Below, in pieces: positions 1-7,215 of a DNA stretch of 8,772 nt. Origin of the DNA: an uncultured Ruminococcus sp. (lineage in GTDB: Bacteria > Bacillota > Clostridia > Oscillospirales > Ruminococcaceae). A program made the translations under genes and the position numbers. Positions within the stretch are counted from its first letter, which is position 1. Each line of letters starts with the position of its first letter. The stretch spans positions 1 through 8,772 of the forward strand of contig CAMHUJ010000044.1 in the NCBI GenBank assembly GCA_946188175.1, given 5' to 3'. Under the pieces are notes generated by a model. That model did no database searches, had not been told where the DNA came from, and saw nothing but the letters and a program-made list of their open reading frames with translations.

Positions 1-1043
1 GCGCCGACCTCCGCCGTGATTGCCGTACCCGGTTCCAGTGAGAACCATTCCATGCGGTAGATATCGTCATATGCCTGCCCGCTCAGGCTGGAATATGCGA
101 GCGGAGAACGGATACAGTTTGAATATAACCGTTCAAAATCCATGTGCAGTGTAAAATTCATATTCGTGATGTCGAAGTCAGTGTCGCGTGCAAAATTCGG
201 ATCGACCGTATAATCATCTGTAAACGGATTAAAGCCGTCTTCAAGACTTGTGATTTCAGGATTTGCGGGAAAACGGCACTGATTCCAGAATGACGGCAGA
301 CCGGAAATCGCATTGAGATTTTCGATTTTGAGCGTCAGCTTGATAAACCGGAAGTTTTCGGGATTTTCCAGAATGTCTGAATATTTAATAACACCGCTCC
401 CGAAGATTTGTCTGTCCCTGTAAACCTCAGCATATGTGCATTCCTCTTTGTTTTTTCCGTGTCCGCTGGATGCGTGAACCTGCGAAATGGAATAGCCTTC
501 GCGGTAGCTTTGCATCAGATCGTTTTCTGTCAGACCGGCTGCCTCCAGCGAATCAAAAGCCTCCGCCTTCTGCACGGTCATGGCAATCACACCGCTCTGC
601 GAAAGAATGTTCACGAGGAACCGGTCGCCGATCTCCTGCTCGAGCGATGCATCCGGCATTTCCGCATCCGCAGGGAACGGCAGCGTTTTTTCAGTCGTGG
701 TTGTGGTTGTAGATTCAAGCGTTTCGATCACATAGAGGTCAGTCGGGAGCGTCCGCTGCGTTGTCGCCGTGCCGGACTGCGTGCCCGAGGTTACGCCGGT
801 CTCTCCGGAATCGGCAGAGCTTGTGTATCCGGACTGCGGCGTCTGCGTCTGGATGATGCCGTCGCGCACGACGCCGTAGATCGCATAGACGCTGATGCTG
901 ACGATGCCGATTGCCGCAGCGACCGCGCCGTAACGGCTGATGCGTCTGATTGCCGGTGTGCTTTCAGATGCCGTACCGGCTGCATCCTCTATGAGATTTG
1001 CGTCGATTTCGCCCATAATATCAAGCAAATCCTTTGCTTTCAC
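1..1043 (-). CDS. Membrane anti-sigma factor-like protein, partial (C-terminus beyond the left edge)
   Basis: This is the probable anti-sigma partner of the ECF sigma factor encoded just upstream. The frame is open from a GTG at 1043-1041 to the window edge, giving 347 residues without a stop. The start is supported by a GGAGGG ribosome site 6 nt upstream and by a GTGA overlap with the sigma stop codon, which implies translational coupling. Visible parts are a short acidic N-terminal segment (residues 1-30, KDLLDIMGEIDANLIEDA), a basic patch (RRISR, 33-37), one membrane helix at about 39-58, a Ser/Thr/Gly-rich linker with a run of six threonines near 106-111, and then a large domain predicted to lie outside the membrane, which I do not recognise. 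The short cytosolic segment matches the style of Clostridia anti-sigma proteins encoded beside ECF genes. That the outer domain is a sensor is inference. Because the GTG start lies in a tight overlap, the gene is easily missed. Confidence 0.8.
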   Translation of the reverse strand, partial: MKAKDLLDIMGEIDANLIEDAAGTASESTPAIRRISRYGAVAAAIGIVSISVYAIYGVVRDGIIQTQTPQSGYTSSADSGETGVTSGTQSGTATTQRTLPTDLYVIETLESTTTTTTEKTLPFPADAEMPDASLEQEIGDRFLVNILSQSGVIAMTVQKAEAFDSLEAAGLTENDLMQSYREGYSISQVHASSGHGKNKEECTYAEVYRDRQIFGSGVIKYSDILENPENFRFIKLTLKIENLNAISGLPSFWNQCRFPANPEITSLEDGFNPFTDDYTVDPNFARDTDFDITNMNFTLHMDFERLYSNCIRSPLAYSSLSGQAYDDIYRMEWFSLEPGTAITAEVG

Positions 1044-1612
1044 AGCAATCCCTCCTCTTCCAGATATTGTTTGAGCGCCTTCCGCATCCGGCTGAGCGCC
1101 ATTTTCACGGCAGGTGCGGTTGTCCTGTGCCGCCGCGCGATCTCACCGGCAGACAGCAGAAATGTATACCGCTCGATGAAAATGCGCCGCTTGTCGTCGG
1201 AAAGCGTTTCGAGAAAATCGTTCATTGCCGTGCGGAGCGCATTGCGGTTCAGGATTGCGTCAATGCTCTCGCCGGACGCGATGCATTCCTCCAGCTCACT
1301 GAGCGCAGCCGGAACCTCTCCGCCGCCGCGCTTTTCACGGCTTTCGGCTTTGATCCGGTCGAGTGCGATGCGGCGTGTGAGGGTGATCAGATACGCCTGC
1401 AAATGCGCCGGAGGGTTCATCGGAATTGCGTTCCATGCCCGAAACAATGCATCATTGAACACCTCATCCGCATCGGCAGCATTCCCGAGAATATTCTGCG
1501 CGGTTTTCCGGCAGATTCTGCCGTATGCATCGGTCAGCGCATCGAGTGCCCGCTCGTCGCGCGCCGTGATCTGTTCAATGATCTGCTGATCATTCGCGTT
1601 CAAGATGTTCAC
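1040..1612 (-). CDS. ECF-type RNA polymerase sigma-70 factor
   Basis: A 190-residue alternative sigma factor that would direct core RNA polymerase to its own promoter class. Region 2 spans about residues 23-90 and contains the typical DADEVFNDALFRAW core-binding/-10 segment, followed by LTRRIALDRIK. A linker rich in Gly, Glu and Arg comes next. Region 4 spans about 126-190, with a helix-turn-helix (SAGEIARRHRTTAPAVKMAL) for -35 recognition. Length and the lack of regions 1 and 3 fit the ECF group. The ATG at 1612-1610 is preceded by an AAGGAAG ribosome site. The next gene overlaps it by 4 bp and encodes a membrane protein of anti-sigma type, so the pair is probably a signal-responsive switch. 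A candidate ECF promoter upstream suggests autoregulation. The ECF subgroup and the signal cannot be told from the sequence alone. Confidence 0.93.
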   Translation of the reverse strand: MNILNANDQQIIEQITARDERALDALTDAYGRICRKTAQNILGNAADADEVFNDALFRAWNAIPMNPPAHLQAYLITLTRRIALDRIKAESREKRGGGEVPAALSELEECIASGESIDAILNRNALRTAMNDFLETLSDDKRRIFIERYTFLLSAGEIARRHRTTAPAVKMALSRMRKALKQYLEEEGLL

Positions 1613-1638
1613 TTCCTTTCTTCACCCTCACCAATATA

Positions 1639-1665
1639 GACGACAAAATCCCCCCGAATGTAACA
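1639..1665 (-). promoter_or_regulatory. Candidate ECF sigma promoter of the sigma/anti-sigma operon
   Basis: Read on the minus strand there is TGTTAC (1665-1660), a 17 bp spacer and CGTC (1642-1639). Firmicute ECF promoters typically pair an AAC/TAC-type -35 with a CGTC or CGTA -10 at 16-17 bp. Transcription would start near 1632, leaving a leader of about 20 nt that holds little more than the ribosome site of the sigma gene. The fit to architecture and position is seen directly; recognition by this particular sigma factor is inference. Confidence 0.55.
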
Positions 1666-1693
1666 CAACTGAAAAAGAAATTTTCAAAATCAT

Positions 1694-1920
1694 CCGCGCA
1701 GTGCGCAGCTCCGATTCTGCACCGAAGTGAGTCATTATGCAGCGGAAGCGAACCGCTCGTCTTTTGTACGTGGTCAATCGTTCTATTGTGATACAAGAGA
1801 GGGCTGTGCCCTTTGGCGGATGCGGTGAGCATCCCCGATCAAACTGAGAAATGAACTGTCACGTATAATCAACCGAAGAAAGGCGGAGCGAAATGCCCGC
1901 GGTGGCTCCCCGCTGCCCGC
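1694..1920 (-). repeat. Dispersed non-coding element, copy A
   Basis: This fills most of the 374 bp gap between the divergent sigma and methyltransferase genes and aligns over its whole length with 7078-7298 on the other strand. Read on the minus strand, the shared blocks in order are: GCGGGCAG at the left end; GCTCCGCCTTTCTTCGG; a hairpin (1834-1818, stem GGATGC/GCATCC, loop TCACC); CAGCCCTCTCTTGTATCACA; TTGACC then AAAGACGAG; ATGACTCACTTCGGTGCAGAA; and a terminal hairpin GCGC-ACT-GCGC (1706-1696). Short indels and stops interrupt every frame relative to the other copy, so it is not a conserved coding sequence. It ends exactly where the -35 of the methyltransferase promoter begins. I do not recognise the family. 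It could be a MITE-like element or a structured RNA. Confidence 0.75.
1818..1834 (-). other. Hairpin of repeat copy A, with a counterpart in copy B
   Basis: Perfect 6 bp stem (GGATGC/GCATCC) with a 5 nt loop. It sits 13 nt before the conserved block CAGCCCTCTC on the minus strand. The same aligned place in copy B holds another perfect 6 bp stem of different sequence (7155-7175), also exactly 13 nt before that block. Confidence 0.6.
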
Positions 1921-1949
1921 TTGCTTTTTCGATTATAATATGCTATACT
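1921..1949 (+). promoter_or_regulatory. Sigma-A promoter, extended -10, for the five-gene operon
   Basis: TTGCTT (1921-1926), a 17 bp spacer, and TATACT (1944-1949) preceded by TGC, which is an extended -10 element. A second possible -10, TATAAT, lies at 1934-1939. Transcription would start near 1956, giving a leader of about 30 nt before the methyltransferase gene. No regulatory structure is visible in that leader. Confidence 0.7.
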
Positions 1950-1986
1950 ATACAAAAGAAAATAACGGCGCGGAAGGAGACCGACC

Positions 1987-3177
1987 ATGAACCGCCAGAT
2001 TATCACCGACCCGAAGACAGGGGAGAAAACCTGCCGCTGCTTCAAGCGCTGCGGCGGATGTCAGCTTGCGGAGCCCTATGCCGAACAGATCAAACGCAAG
2101 CAGGAAAAGGCAGAGCGCATGCTCTCAAAATTTGCAAAGGTCCGCCCGATCATCGCTATGGATACGCCCTATTATTACCGCTGCAAGGTGCAGAATGTCT
2201 ACGGCAGAGGCAGAGGCGGCGAGATCATCTCCGGCATCTTTCAATCGACCGGACAGAAAATGGTCTCCGCCGATGACTGCATGCTGGAAGACCGCCGTGC
2301 CGCGCCGATTGTCCAAACACTCAAAAAGCTCATGCGCGATCTCAAAATCCAGCCGTATGATCTCCGGACGGGCAGCGGTCTGCTGCGGCATACACTGATC
2401 CGCACCTCCGTTTCGACCGGCGAGGTCATGCTCGTGCTCGTCACTGCGGCACCGATGCTGCCCGCGAAAAAGCATCTGATTGCAGAGCTGCAAAAGGCGC
2501 ATCCCGAGCTGACGACAATCGTGCAGAATATCTGTCCGGACGGTCTGCCGCTGACGCTCGGCGAACGCAGCATCACGCTCGCAGGCAAGGGCTATATCGA
2601 GGATGCACTCTGCGGCTGCCGGTTCCGGATTTCACCCGCATCGTTTTATCAGGTGAACCCCGTGCAGACCGAAAAGCTCTATGCCTATGCGGTCAAAGCG
2701 GCGGAGATTCACGAGGGCGTCACGGTGATCGACGCCTACTGCGGCACCGGTACAATCGGCATGATCTGTGCAAAGCAGGGCGCCGGGGTCATCGGCGTGG
2801 AGGTGAACCGCTTTGCCTGCCGCGATGCCGCCGAGAATGCGAAGCGCAATCAGCTCGAAAACATCCGCTTCTGCAATGAGGACGCCGGACAGTTCATGCA
2901 GCGCATGGCGAAGGAAGGCGGCAGCTGCGATGTCCTGCTCATGGACCCGCCGCGCGCCGGTGCATCGCCTGCCTTTCTGCGTGCAGCCGCGGCGCTCCTG
3001 CCGGAACGGATCGTCTATGTCTCCTGCAAGATCGAAACGCTCGAGCGCGACCTGAAACAGCTCGTGCAGTCGGGCTACCGTGTCACGGATATTCAGCCGG
3101 TCGATATGTTTCCGCATACGACCGGCATCGAAACAGTCTGCGTCCTGCACCGGAAAGCCGGTCAGAAACGCGGATAA
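1987..3177 (+). CDS. RNA (uracil-5-)-methyltransferase, RlmD/RlmCD (TrmA) family, lacking a TRAM domain
   Basis: A SAM-dependent enzyme that forms 5-methyluridine in RNA, most likely 23S rRNA. An N-terminal iron-sulfur cysteine set is visible (C16, C22 and C25 in CxxxxxCGGCQL, with C98 the likely fourth ligand). The SAM-binding motif is DAYCGTGTIG at 249-258, and MDPPRAG is at 319-325. The catalytic nucleophile should be C347 (YVSCK) and the general base E382 (HTTGIETV). All key residues are present, so the enzyme should be active. At 396 residues it is shorter than classic RlmD because the usual N-terminal TRAM RNA-binding domain is absent. The start is supported by AAGGAG 7 nt upstream. It is first in a collinear run of five genes. 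Which uridine it modifies (U1939, U747 or another) cannot be decided here. Confidence 0.92.
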   Translation: MNRQIITDPKTGEKTCRCFKRCGGCQLAEPYAEQIKRKQEKAERMLSKFAKVRPIIAMDTPYYYRCKVQNVYGRGRGGEIISGIFQSTGQKMVSADDCMLEDRRAAPIVQTLKKLMRDLKIQPYDLRTGSGLLRHTLIRTSVSTGEVMLVLVTAAPMLPAKKHLIAELQKAHPELTTIVQNICPDGLPLTLGERSITLAGKGYIEDALCGCRFRISPASFYQVNPVQTEKLYAYAVKAAEIHEGVTVIDAYCGTGTIGMICAKQGAGVIGVEVNRFACRDAAENAKRNQLENIRFCNEDAGQFMQRMAKEGGSCDVLLMDPPRAGASPAFLRAAAALLPERIVYVSCKIETLERDLKQLVQSGYRVTDIQPVDMFPHTTGIETVCVLHRKAGQKRG

Positions 3178-3194
3178 CAGAAAGGGATGCGCAT

Positions 3195-3533
3195 ATGGAT
3201 ATTGATGTATATCAGCAGTATTTTGCGGCGGAGGGATGCTTCTCCGGCGTGAAGCGGCGCGGCGCCTCCGTCATGCTGACATCGTCCTCCGGCGGCGGCG
3301 AGATCCGCTATACGCTGACAGTCACCTTCTTCCCGCATGAGGATGCAGAAGATTTCCGCATTTCCTATGACGCAGCGTTTTCAAAGGTGCTGTATGAAGG
3401 CAAGGGCAGACGCGCCAAAAAACGCGAGCAGGGCTTGCTCGAAACGCTCCGCGAACAGGCGGATGCACTTGCCGTGGCGCAGCATGCAGAAATCTTCTGG
3501 GATCAGCCGCTGATTGAAGCACGGTTCGGATAA
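3195..3533 (+). CDS. Hypothetical protein, 112 residues
   Basis: I do not recognise this protein. It begins 17 nt after the methyltransferase stop and has a modest AAAGGG ribosome site. It contains alternating hydrophobic segments that suggest beta strands (EIRYTLTVTFFP at about 36-47), a basic patch at about 69-77 (GKGRRAKKR), and a helical C-terminal region. There is no signal peptide and no membrane segment, so it should be a small soluble cytosolic protein. Its place in the operon supports it being a real gene. The frame ends 19 bp before the DUF1963 start, in a region that carries that gene's ribosome site. No function is proposed. Confidence 0.75.
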   Translation: MDIDVYQQYFAAEGCFSGVKRRGASVMLTSSSGGGEIRYTLTVTFFPHEDAEDFRISYDAAFSKVLYEGKGRRAKKREQGLLETLREQADALAVAQHAEIFWDQPLIEARFG

Positions 3534-3552
3534 TGCAGAACTGGAGGGACAT

Positions 3553-4389
3553 ATGGAGCAGGAACAGGCATGGGCATATGCAGAGCAGGCTGACGGGCTG
3601 CTCTGCAAGGAGACAAAAATACCGTCGGTGCATTTTAAGCTGACCGACAGCGAGCCCGACATTTTCACAAGCAAGGTCGGCGGCATACCGTATCTGCCGC
3701 ATGATGCGCAGATTCCGCTTGACAGCCGCGGCAGACAGATGAAGCTGCTCGCACAGTTTGACTGTACGCTGCTGCACACACTGCCGGATTATCCGCATGA
3801 GGGAATGCTGCAATTCTGGCTCACGGTGCAGTATCCGTGGGAGGAATGGCGCATCACCTATCACCGGCAGACGGACCGCACCGTCACCGCGGAGGAAGTG
3901 CTTGCCAAGACCGCGCCCTTCATTGAGGGCGAAACAGGGGAGTTTCCGGTCATTGACGGCGGCTACGGCATCGAGCCGGAAATCAGGACAGAAAGCATGA
4001 GCCCCTGCGACGAACGCTACGGTAAGCTGATGTGCAAATATCTCTATGATCTCTCGGAGGGCAGTCTCATCCGGGAGTGGCAGGATATCGACGATCTTTT
4101 TGACCCGCGCAGAGGGGAAAGCAGCGGTCATAAGCTCGGCGGATATCAGTACGATCCGCAGTCATGGCTGAACTTCCGCTATGAACCGGATTTCGATGCA
4201 AAGCTCGGCGCGGAAGATGAACGGCTGCTGCTGTTCCAGCTTGAATATGATCATCATCTCGGCAGAAACTGGCGCGAGGGCGCAAAGGTCATTATCGGTG
4301 ACTGCGGCGTCATGCATTTCTTCATTCAGCGCAGCGATCTGAAAGCGCTCGCATTCGACAAAGCGGACTTCAACTGGAACTGCTCATGA
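3553..4389 (+). CDS. DUF1963 (YwqG-like) family protein
   Basis: A soluble 278-residue protein of the DUF1963/YwqG family, whose biochemical role is not established. Family hallmarks are visible: SKVGGIPYLP at 40-49, a MKLLAQFDCTLL strand, a GMLQFWL strand, KLGGYQYDPQ at 194-203, LLLFQLEYD at 225-233, and a C-terminal FFI..SDL segment leading to DFNWNCS. The ATG at 3553 is chosen because GGAGGG lies 5-6 nt upstream. An in-frame ATG at 3514 would overlap the previous gene and has no such site. The last codon overlaps the next start as ATGA (4386-4389), so translation with the radical SAM gene is probably coupled. No catalytic residues can be assigned. A role alongside the radical SAM enzyme is only suggested by this coupling. 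Confidence 0.88.
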   Translation: MEQEQAWAYAEQADGLLCKETKIPSVHFKLTDSEPDIFTSKVGGIPYLPHDAQIPLDSRGRQMKLLAQFDCTLLHTLPDYPHEGMLQFWLTVQYPWEEWRITYHRQTDRTVTAEEVLAKTAPFIEGETGEFPVIDGGYGIEPEIRTESMSPCDERYGKLMCKYLYDLSEGSLIREWQDIDDLFDPRRGESSGHKLGGYQYDPQSWLNFRYEPDFDAKLGAEDERLLLFQLEYDHHLGRNWREGAKVIIGDCGVMHFFIQRSDLKALAFDKADFNWNCS

Positions 4390-5393
4390 GTCAGATAATG
4401 GAATCCGCGAACAGGCCGCTGAAAAAGCATGTGCTGCAATGGCATATCCTGCACCGCTGCAATCTCCGCTGTACGCACTGCTATCAGGAGGATTATGCAG
4501 CCGAATGCACAGGTACGCAGCTCATGCAGCTGTACGAGCAGTATCTCATTTTCTGCAAGGCGAACGGCTTTCGCGGACATATCAATTTCACGGGCGGCGA
4601 ACCGCTGCTTTCGCCGGAGCTGTTCCCGCTGCTGGAACGCTGCGATGCCGACGGGATCCGCTGCGGCATCCTGACAAACGGCACACTGATCGACAATGAA
4701 ACGGCGGAACGGCTCGGCAGAATCCGCAGCCTTTCCTTTGTACAGGTCAGCATTGACGGCACCAGAGAAACACATGACCGTGTCCGCGGCAAAGGCAATT
4801 TCGACAAGGCATTTGCAGGATTGAAGCTGCTCCGGACACAGGGCATCCAGACCATGGCGGCATTTACCTGCCACAAGGGCAATTACCGCGAGCTCCCGCA
4901 GGTCATCCGGACGGTGCGCCGCCGCGGCATCGACCGCTTCTGGGCGGACCGGCTCATTCCAATGGGCAGCAGCCGCGAGGAAATCCTCTCGACGGAGGAA
5001 TTCCGGACGGTCGTGCAGTGCCTGACAAAGGAGCATACCCAAAAACACCGTTTTTCGCATACCGATGTCCATATCAACCGCGCAATGCAGTTTCTCGAGG
5101 GCGGCGGCTGTTATTATCAGTGTGCCGCAGGCGATACGCTGCTGACGCTGCTTGCGGACGGTACGCTGCTGCCGTGCAGAAGGCTGCCGATTCCGCTCGG
5201 AAACTGCCTGGAAACGGACATGCTCACGCTCTGGCAGAACAGTCCGCTCATCGCGGAGCTGCGTTCACGCGAAATCCCGCAGGACTGCATTCGCTGCCCG
5301 AAGGCGGAATACTGCCGCGGCGGTGCCAAATGCCTGAGCTATGCCGTCACCGGAGACTGGCACCGGAAGGATATCAACTGCTATTACCGCTGA
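4386..5393 (+). CDS. Radical SAM/SPASM peptide- or protein-modifying enzyme
   Basis: A 335-residue radical SAM enzyme with a complete SPASM extension. The SAM cluster motif is C25-x3-C29-x2-C32 (HRCNLRCTHCYQE), GGEP is at 70-73, and a VSIDG strand follows. The SPASM region fits its consensus exactly: C246-x12-G259-x4-C264, then C301-x2-C304-x5-C310-x3-C316, and C332 near the end, enough for two auxiliary 4Fe-4S clusters. C242 and C274 are extra. Such enzymes act in the cytosol under anaerobic conditions and usually modify peptides or proteins, for example by forming thioether bonds or by sulfatase maturation. The N-terminus is only 24 residues before the first cluster cysteine, so no PqqD-like peptide-binding domain is seen. 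No sulfatase or small precursor gene is in the window. The next gene encodes a protein with a regular cysteine tail, the obvious candidate substrate (inference). Confidence 0.93.
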   Translation: MSQIMESANRPLKKHVLQWHILHRCNLRCTHCYQEDYAAECTGTQLMQLYEQYLIFCKANGFRGHINFTGGEPLLSPELFPLLERCDADGIRCGILTNGTLIDNETAERLGRIRSLSFVQVSIDGTRETHDRVRGKGNFDKAFAGLKLLRTQGIQTMAAFTCHKGNYRELPQVIRTVRRRGIDRFWADRLIPMGSSREEILSTEEFRTVVQCLTKEHTQKHRFSHTDVHINRAMQFLEGGGCYYQCAAGDTLLTLLADGTLLPCRRLPIPLGNCLETDMLTLWQNSPLIAELRSREIPQDCIRCPKAEYCRGGAKCLSYAVTGDWHRKDINCYYR

Positions 5394-5416
5394 AACGAAA
5401 CAGACGGAGGTTTCTT

Positions 5417-7069
5417 ATGACACGAAAGCAAATCAAACGCATACAGCATCTATTTGCGGCAGCGCTCATGCTGCTCACCATGCTCATGATGCAGCCGCTG
5501 ACTGCATCCGCAGACGACAAGCAGTATCAGGTCGATGCTGCGGATTTCAATATCTCATTTACGGAAAACGGCGATGCCTGCATCACCGAGGACTGGATCG
5601 TCACCTATACGCGCGGCAGCTTCACACGCTTCTACAAGGATATCTACAATCCGAACAATCAGCTTGAATATATACAGGATATCCGCGATGAGAAATGTCA
5701 GATCAACGGCAAGGATGCTGTTGCGCAGAACAACAGCACCGAGCGGATCGACGGGCATTATTATCTCGAAAAGCAGCCGGATAAATACACGATCCACTGG
5801 TTCCAGTCTGCGGAAAATGAAAGCGTGCAGTATCATATTTCGTATGTGATCCCGAATGCGGTCAAGCTCGATGAGCATAACCGCGCCGAATTCTGCTACC
5901 GCTTTATCGGCTTGAATTTCCCGAAGCCTGTCAGCTCGGTCTCGGCGACATTCGATCTGCCCGCTGCGGACAGTACGCTTGCGGCGACGGTCTCGACCGG
6001 CAGCGCCGATCAGGACGGCAAGCTGCTGCTCTGCACCGCGGACAATGTATACGGCATGTATAAAGTAAAGCTGGACATGGATGCGGGCAGCTACGGCAGT
6101 CTGGGCAGAATCGCCGATGTGCAGGTTCCGGCGGGGCTTCAGGACCCCGATCACGCCGCTTCTCCGACTGCGAAAGAAGTGTTCACGTATATTTTCGGGA
6201 TAATCCAGATTTTACTGATTCCGGCAGCCTTCATTTTCGGCATCGTGATGCTGTGCAAGATTCCTGAATTCAAGCGCAAAAACAATCTGAAAAAGAACCC
6301 TGATCTTCTGCCGGAAGCCGCAGCGCGTCTGGACAGAATGAATATCCCGTATGAATGGTATACGATGATCGCAGTCTCGGAGACCCATATTCAAGACCGG
6401 TATGCGAAATTTTATCTGGGACTGTTTGATCTGGCAAAGCAGGGCTGGCTCCAATTCGGCAAGGAGAGTCTTGTTCTGACCAAGAGCGCCGCGCTCACTG
6501 CGCAGGCAGGCGTTGCGGAACGCTGGAATATGGCGCTTCTCAATCTGCTTGCAAACAGCTTTCAGTATAATGACGGCGCCAAGAGCATTACAATTCCCTA
6601 TTCGTGGATTCAGAATGCGCTGTCCGATTACAAGAGCGAATATAATTTCTTTAAGGCGCTGGAAAGCTGGCACAGCTCCTATCGATCCGAGATGTACAAG
6701 AGTCCGGAGTATCAGCAGCTTGCCGCATCCGGCGATCTGAAACAGATTGAAGCGGACCTGAAAACATGGTCAAACTATGCACAGTACTGCAAGATATCGG
6801 TCAGCATCTATGACTGTATTCTCTCGTATCAGCGCAATGGAAAGATCGACAGCAACCCGATTCTGACCTATCTGTTCCGGCCGGACCTGTTCCCCGGATA
6901 TGCAGGCGGAAGCGATGATACGCTGCATGATCTGGTATTTTTCCTCAGCAATACCATGTCTTCGCCCTCGTACTATGAAAGCAGCGACCGTTCCGGCAGC
7001 GGCTCAAGCTGTTCGAGCTGTTCCAGCTGTTCAAGCTGCTCCGGCTGCGGCGGAGGCGGCGCCGACTGA
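5417..7069 (+). CDS. DUF2207-like membrane protein with a Cys-rich low-complexity C-terminal tail
   Basis: A 550-residue membrane protein. The ATG at 5417 has ACGGAGG 6 nt upstream; a longer in-frame reading from 5018 lies inside the previous gene. Residues 1-32 form a signal peptide (basic start, Leu/Met-rich core, ASA at 30-32). Residues 33 to about 250 are an outer domain whose opening (GDACITEDWIVTYTRGSF) resembles DUF2207. One membrane helix spans about 256-280 and is followed by KIPEFKRKN, so the rest, about 270 residues, should be cytosolic. Classic DUF2207 proteins often have more helices and a Gly-rich tail. Here the tail has cysteines at 532, 535, 538, 541 and 544, separated by Ser-Ser or Ser-Gly and ending in GGGGAD. 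The gene lies 23 nt after the radical SAM gene. Its function is unknown. The DUF2207 assignment is moderate, while the topology and tail are seen directly. Confidence 0.85.
   Translation: MTRKQIKRIQHLFAAALMLLTMLMMQPLTASADDKQYQVDAADFNISFTENGDACITEDWIVTYTRGSFTRFYKDIYNPNNQLEYIQDIRDEKCQINGKDAVAQNNSTERIDGHYYLEKQPDKYTIHWFQSAENESVQYHISYVIPNAVKLDEHNRAEFCYRFIGLNFPKPVSSVSATFDLPAADSTLAATVSTGSADQDGKLLLCTADNVYGMYKVKLDMDAGSYGSLGRIADVQVPAGLQDPDHAASPTAKEVFTYIFGIIQILLIPAAFIFGIVMLCKIPEFKRKNNLKKNPDLLPEAAARLDRMNIPYEWYTMIAVSETHIQDRYAKFYLGLFDLAKQGWLQFGKESLVLTKSAALTAQAGVAERWNMALLNLLANSFQYNDGAKSITIPYSWIQNALSDYKSEYNFFKALESWHSSYRSEMYKSPEYQQLAASGDLKQIEADLKTWSNYAQYCKISVSIYDCILSYQRNGKIDSNPILTYLFRPDLFPGYAGGSDDTLHDLVFFLSNTMSSPSYYESSDRSGSGSSCSSCSSCSSCSGCGGGGAD
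7001..7066 (+). other. Cys-every-third-residue tail (Ser-Ser-Cys repeats)
   Basis: This stretch encodes five Cys at exact three-residue spacing within Ser/Gly-rich sequence at the protein C-terminus. The first serine codon of the units varies (TCA, TCG, TCC, TCA, TCC) and Cys is TGT three times, then TGC twice. The repeat is therefore kept at protein level and is not a fresh copy-number slip. Confidence 0.8.
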
Positions 7070-7154
7070 ACCCCGCAGCGGGCAGTGCCTGATGCCGGTT
7101 TGCTTCGCCTTTCTTTGGCATGTTGTGCAGGACTGCTTGTTGCTCAGTTCAGTT

Positions 7155-7175
7155 GTGACGTCTCTCTGCCGTCAC
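7155..7175 (+). other. Hairpin of repeat copy B, covarying with copy A
   Basis: Stem GTGACG/CGTCAC with a 9 nt loop. It lies 13 nt before CAGCCCTCTC, the same spacing as the hairpin in copy A, yet five of the six base pairs are different. An alternative stem, GCCGT (7168-7172) with ACGGC (7181-7185), overlaps it and would exclude it. Confidence 0.6.
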
Positions 7176-7215
7176 CCGAAACGGCGCAGCCCTCTCCTGT
7201 ATCACAGCCGTACAC

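Noticed and set aside
408..1589. A 393-codon open frame on the plus strand
   Set aside because: It is antisense to the clear sigma and anti-sigma genes, is rich in Arg, Cys and Ser as expected from reversed GC-rich coding sequence, and has no ribosome site.
1590..1832. A small minus-strand frame encoding SPLLYHNRTIDHVQKTS, similar to a peptide readable at 7189-7239
   Set aside because: The shared peptide comes from the DNA repeat. Starts, stops and flanking frames are not conserved between the copies, so a non-coding element explains it better.
3195..3533. The 112-residue protein as a precursor peptide for the radical SAM enzyme
   Set aside because: It contains only one cysteine, no leader/core-like organisation and no repeat, and it is not next to the radical SAM gene.
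3514..3552. Upstream ATG for the DUF1963 gene at 3514
   Set aside because: It would overlap the previous gene and lacks a ribosome site, while 3553 has GGAGGG at the right distance.
5018..5416. N-terminal extension of the DUF2207-like protein to an ATG at 5018
   Set aside because: The extension lies within the radical SAM gene in another frame. The ATG at 5417 has a good ribosome site and begins a normal signal peptide.
7004..7048. Short tandem DNA repeat as a CRISPR-like or microsatellite array
   Set aside because: The units are 9 bp, in frame, and differ at synonymous positions; there are no spacers. It is a protein-level repeat.
7070..7110. Terminator after the membrane protein gene
   Set aside because: GC-rich palindromes are present but no T-run follows them directly. 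They are better explained as the left end of repeat copy B.
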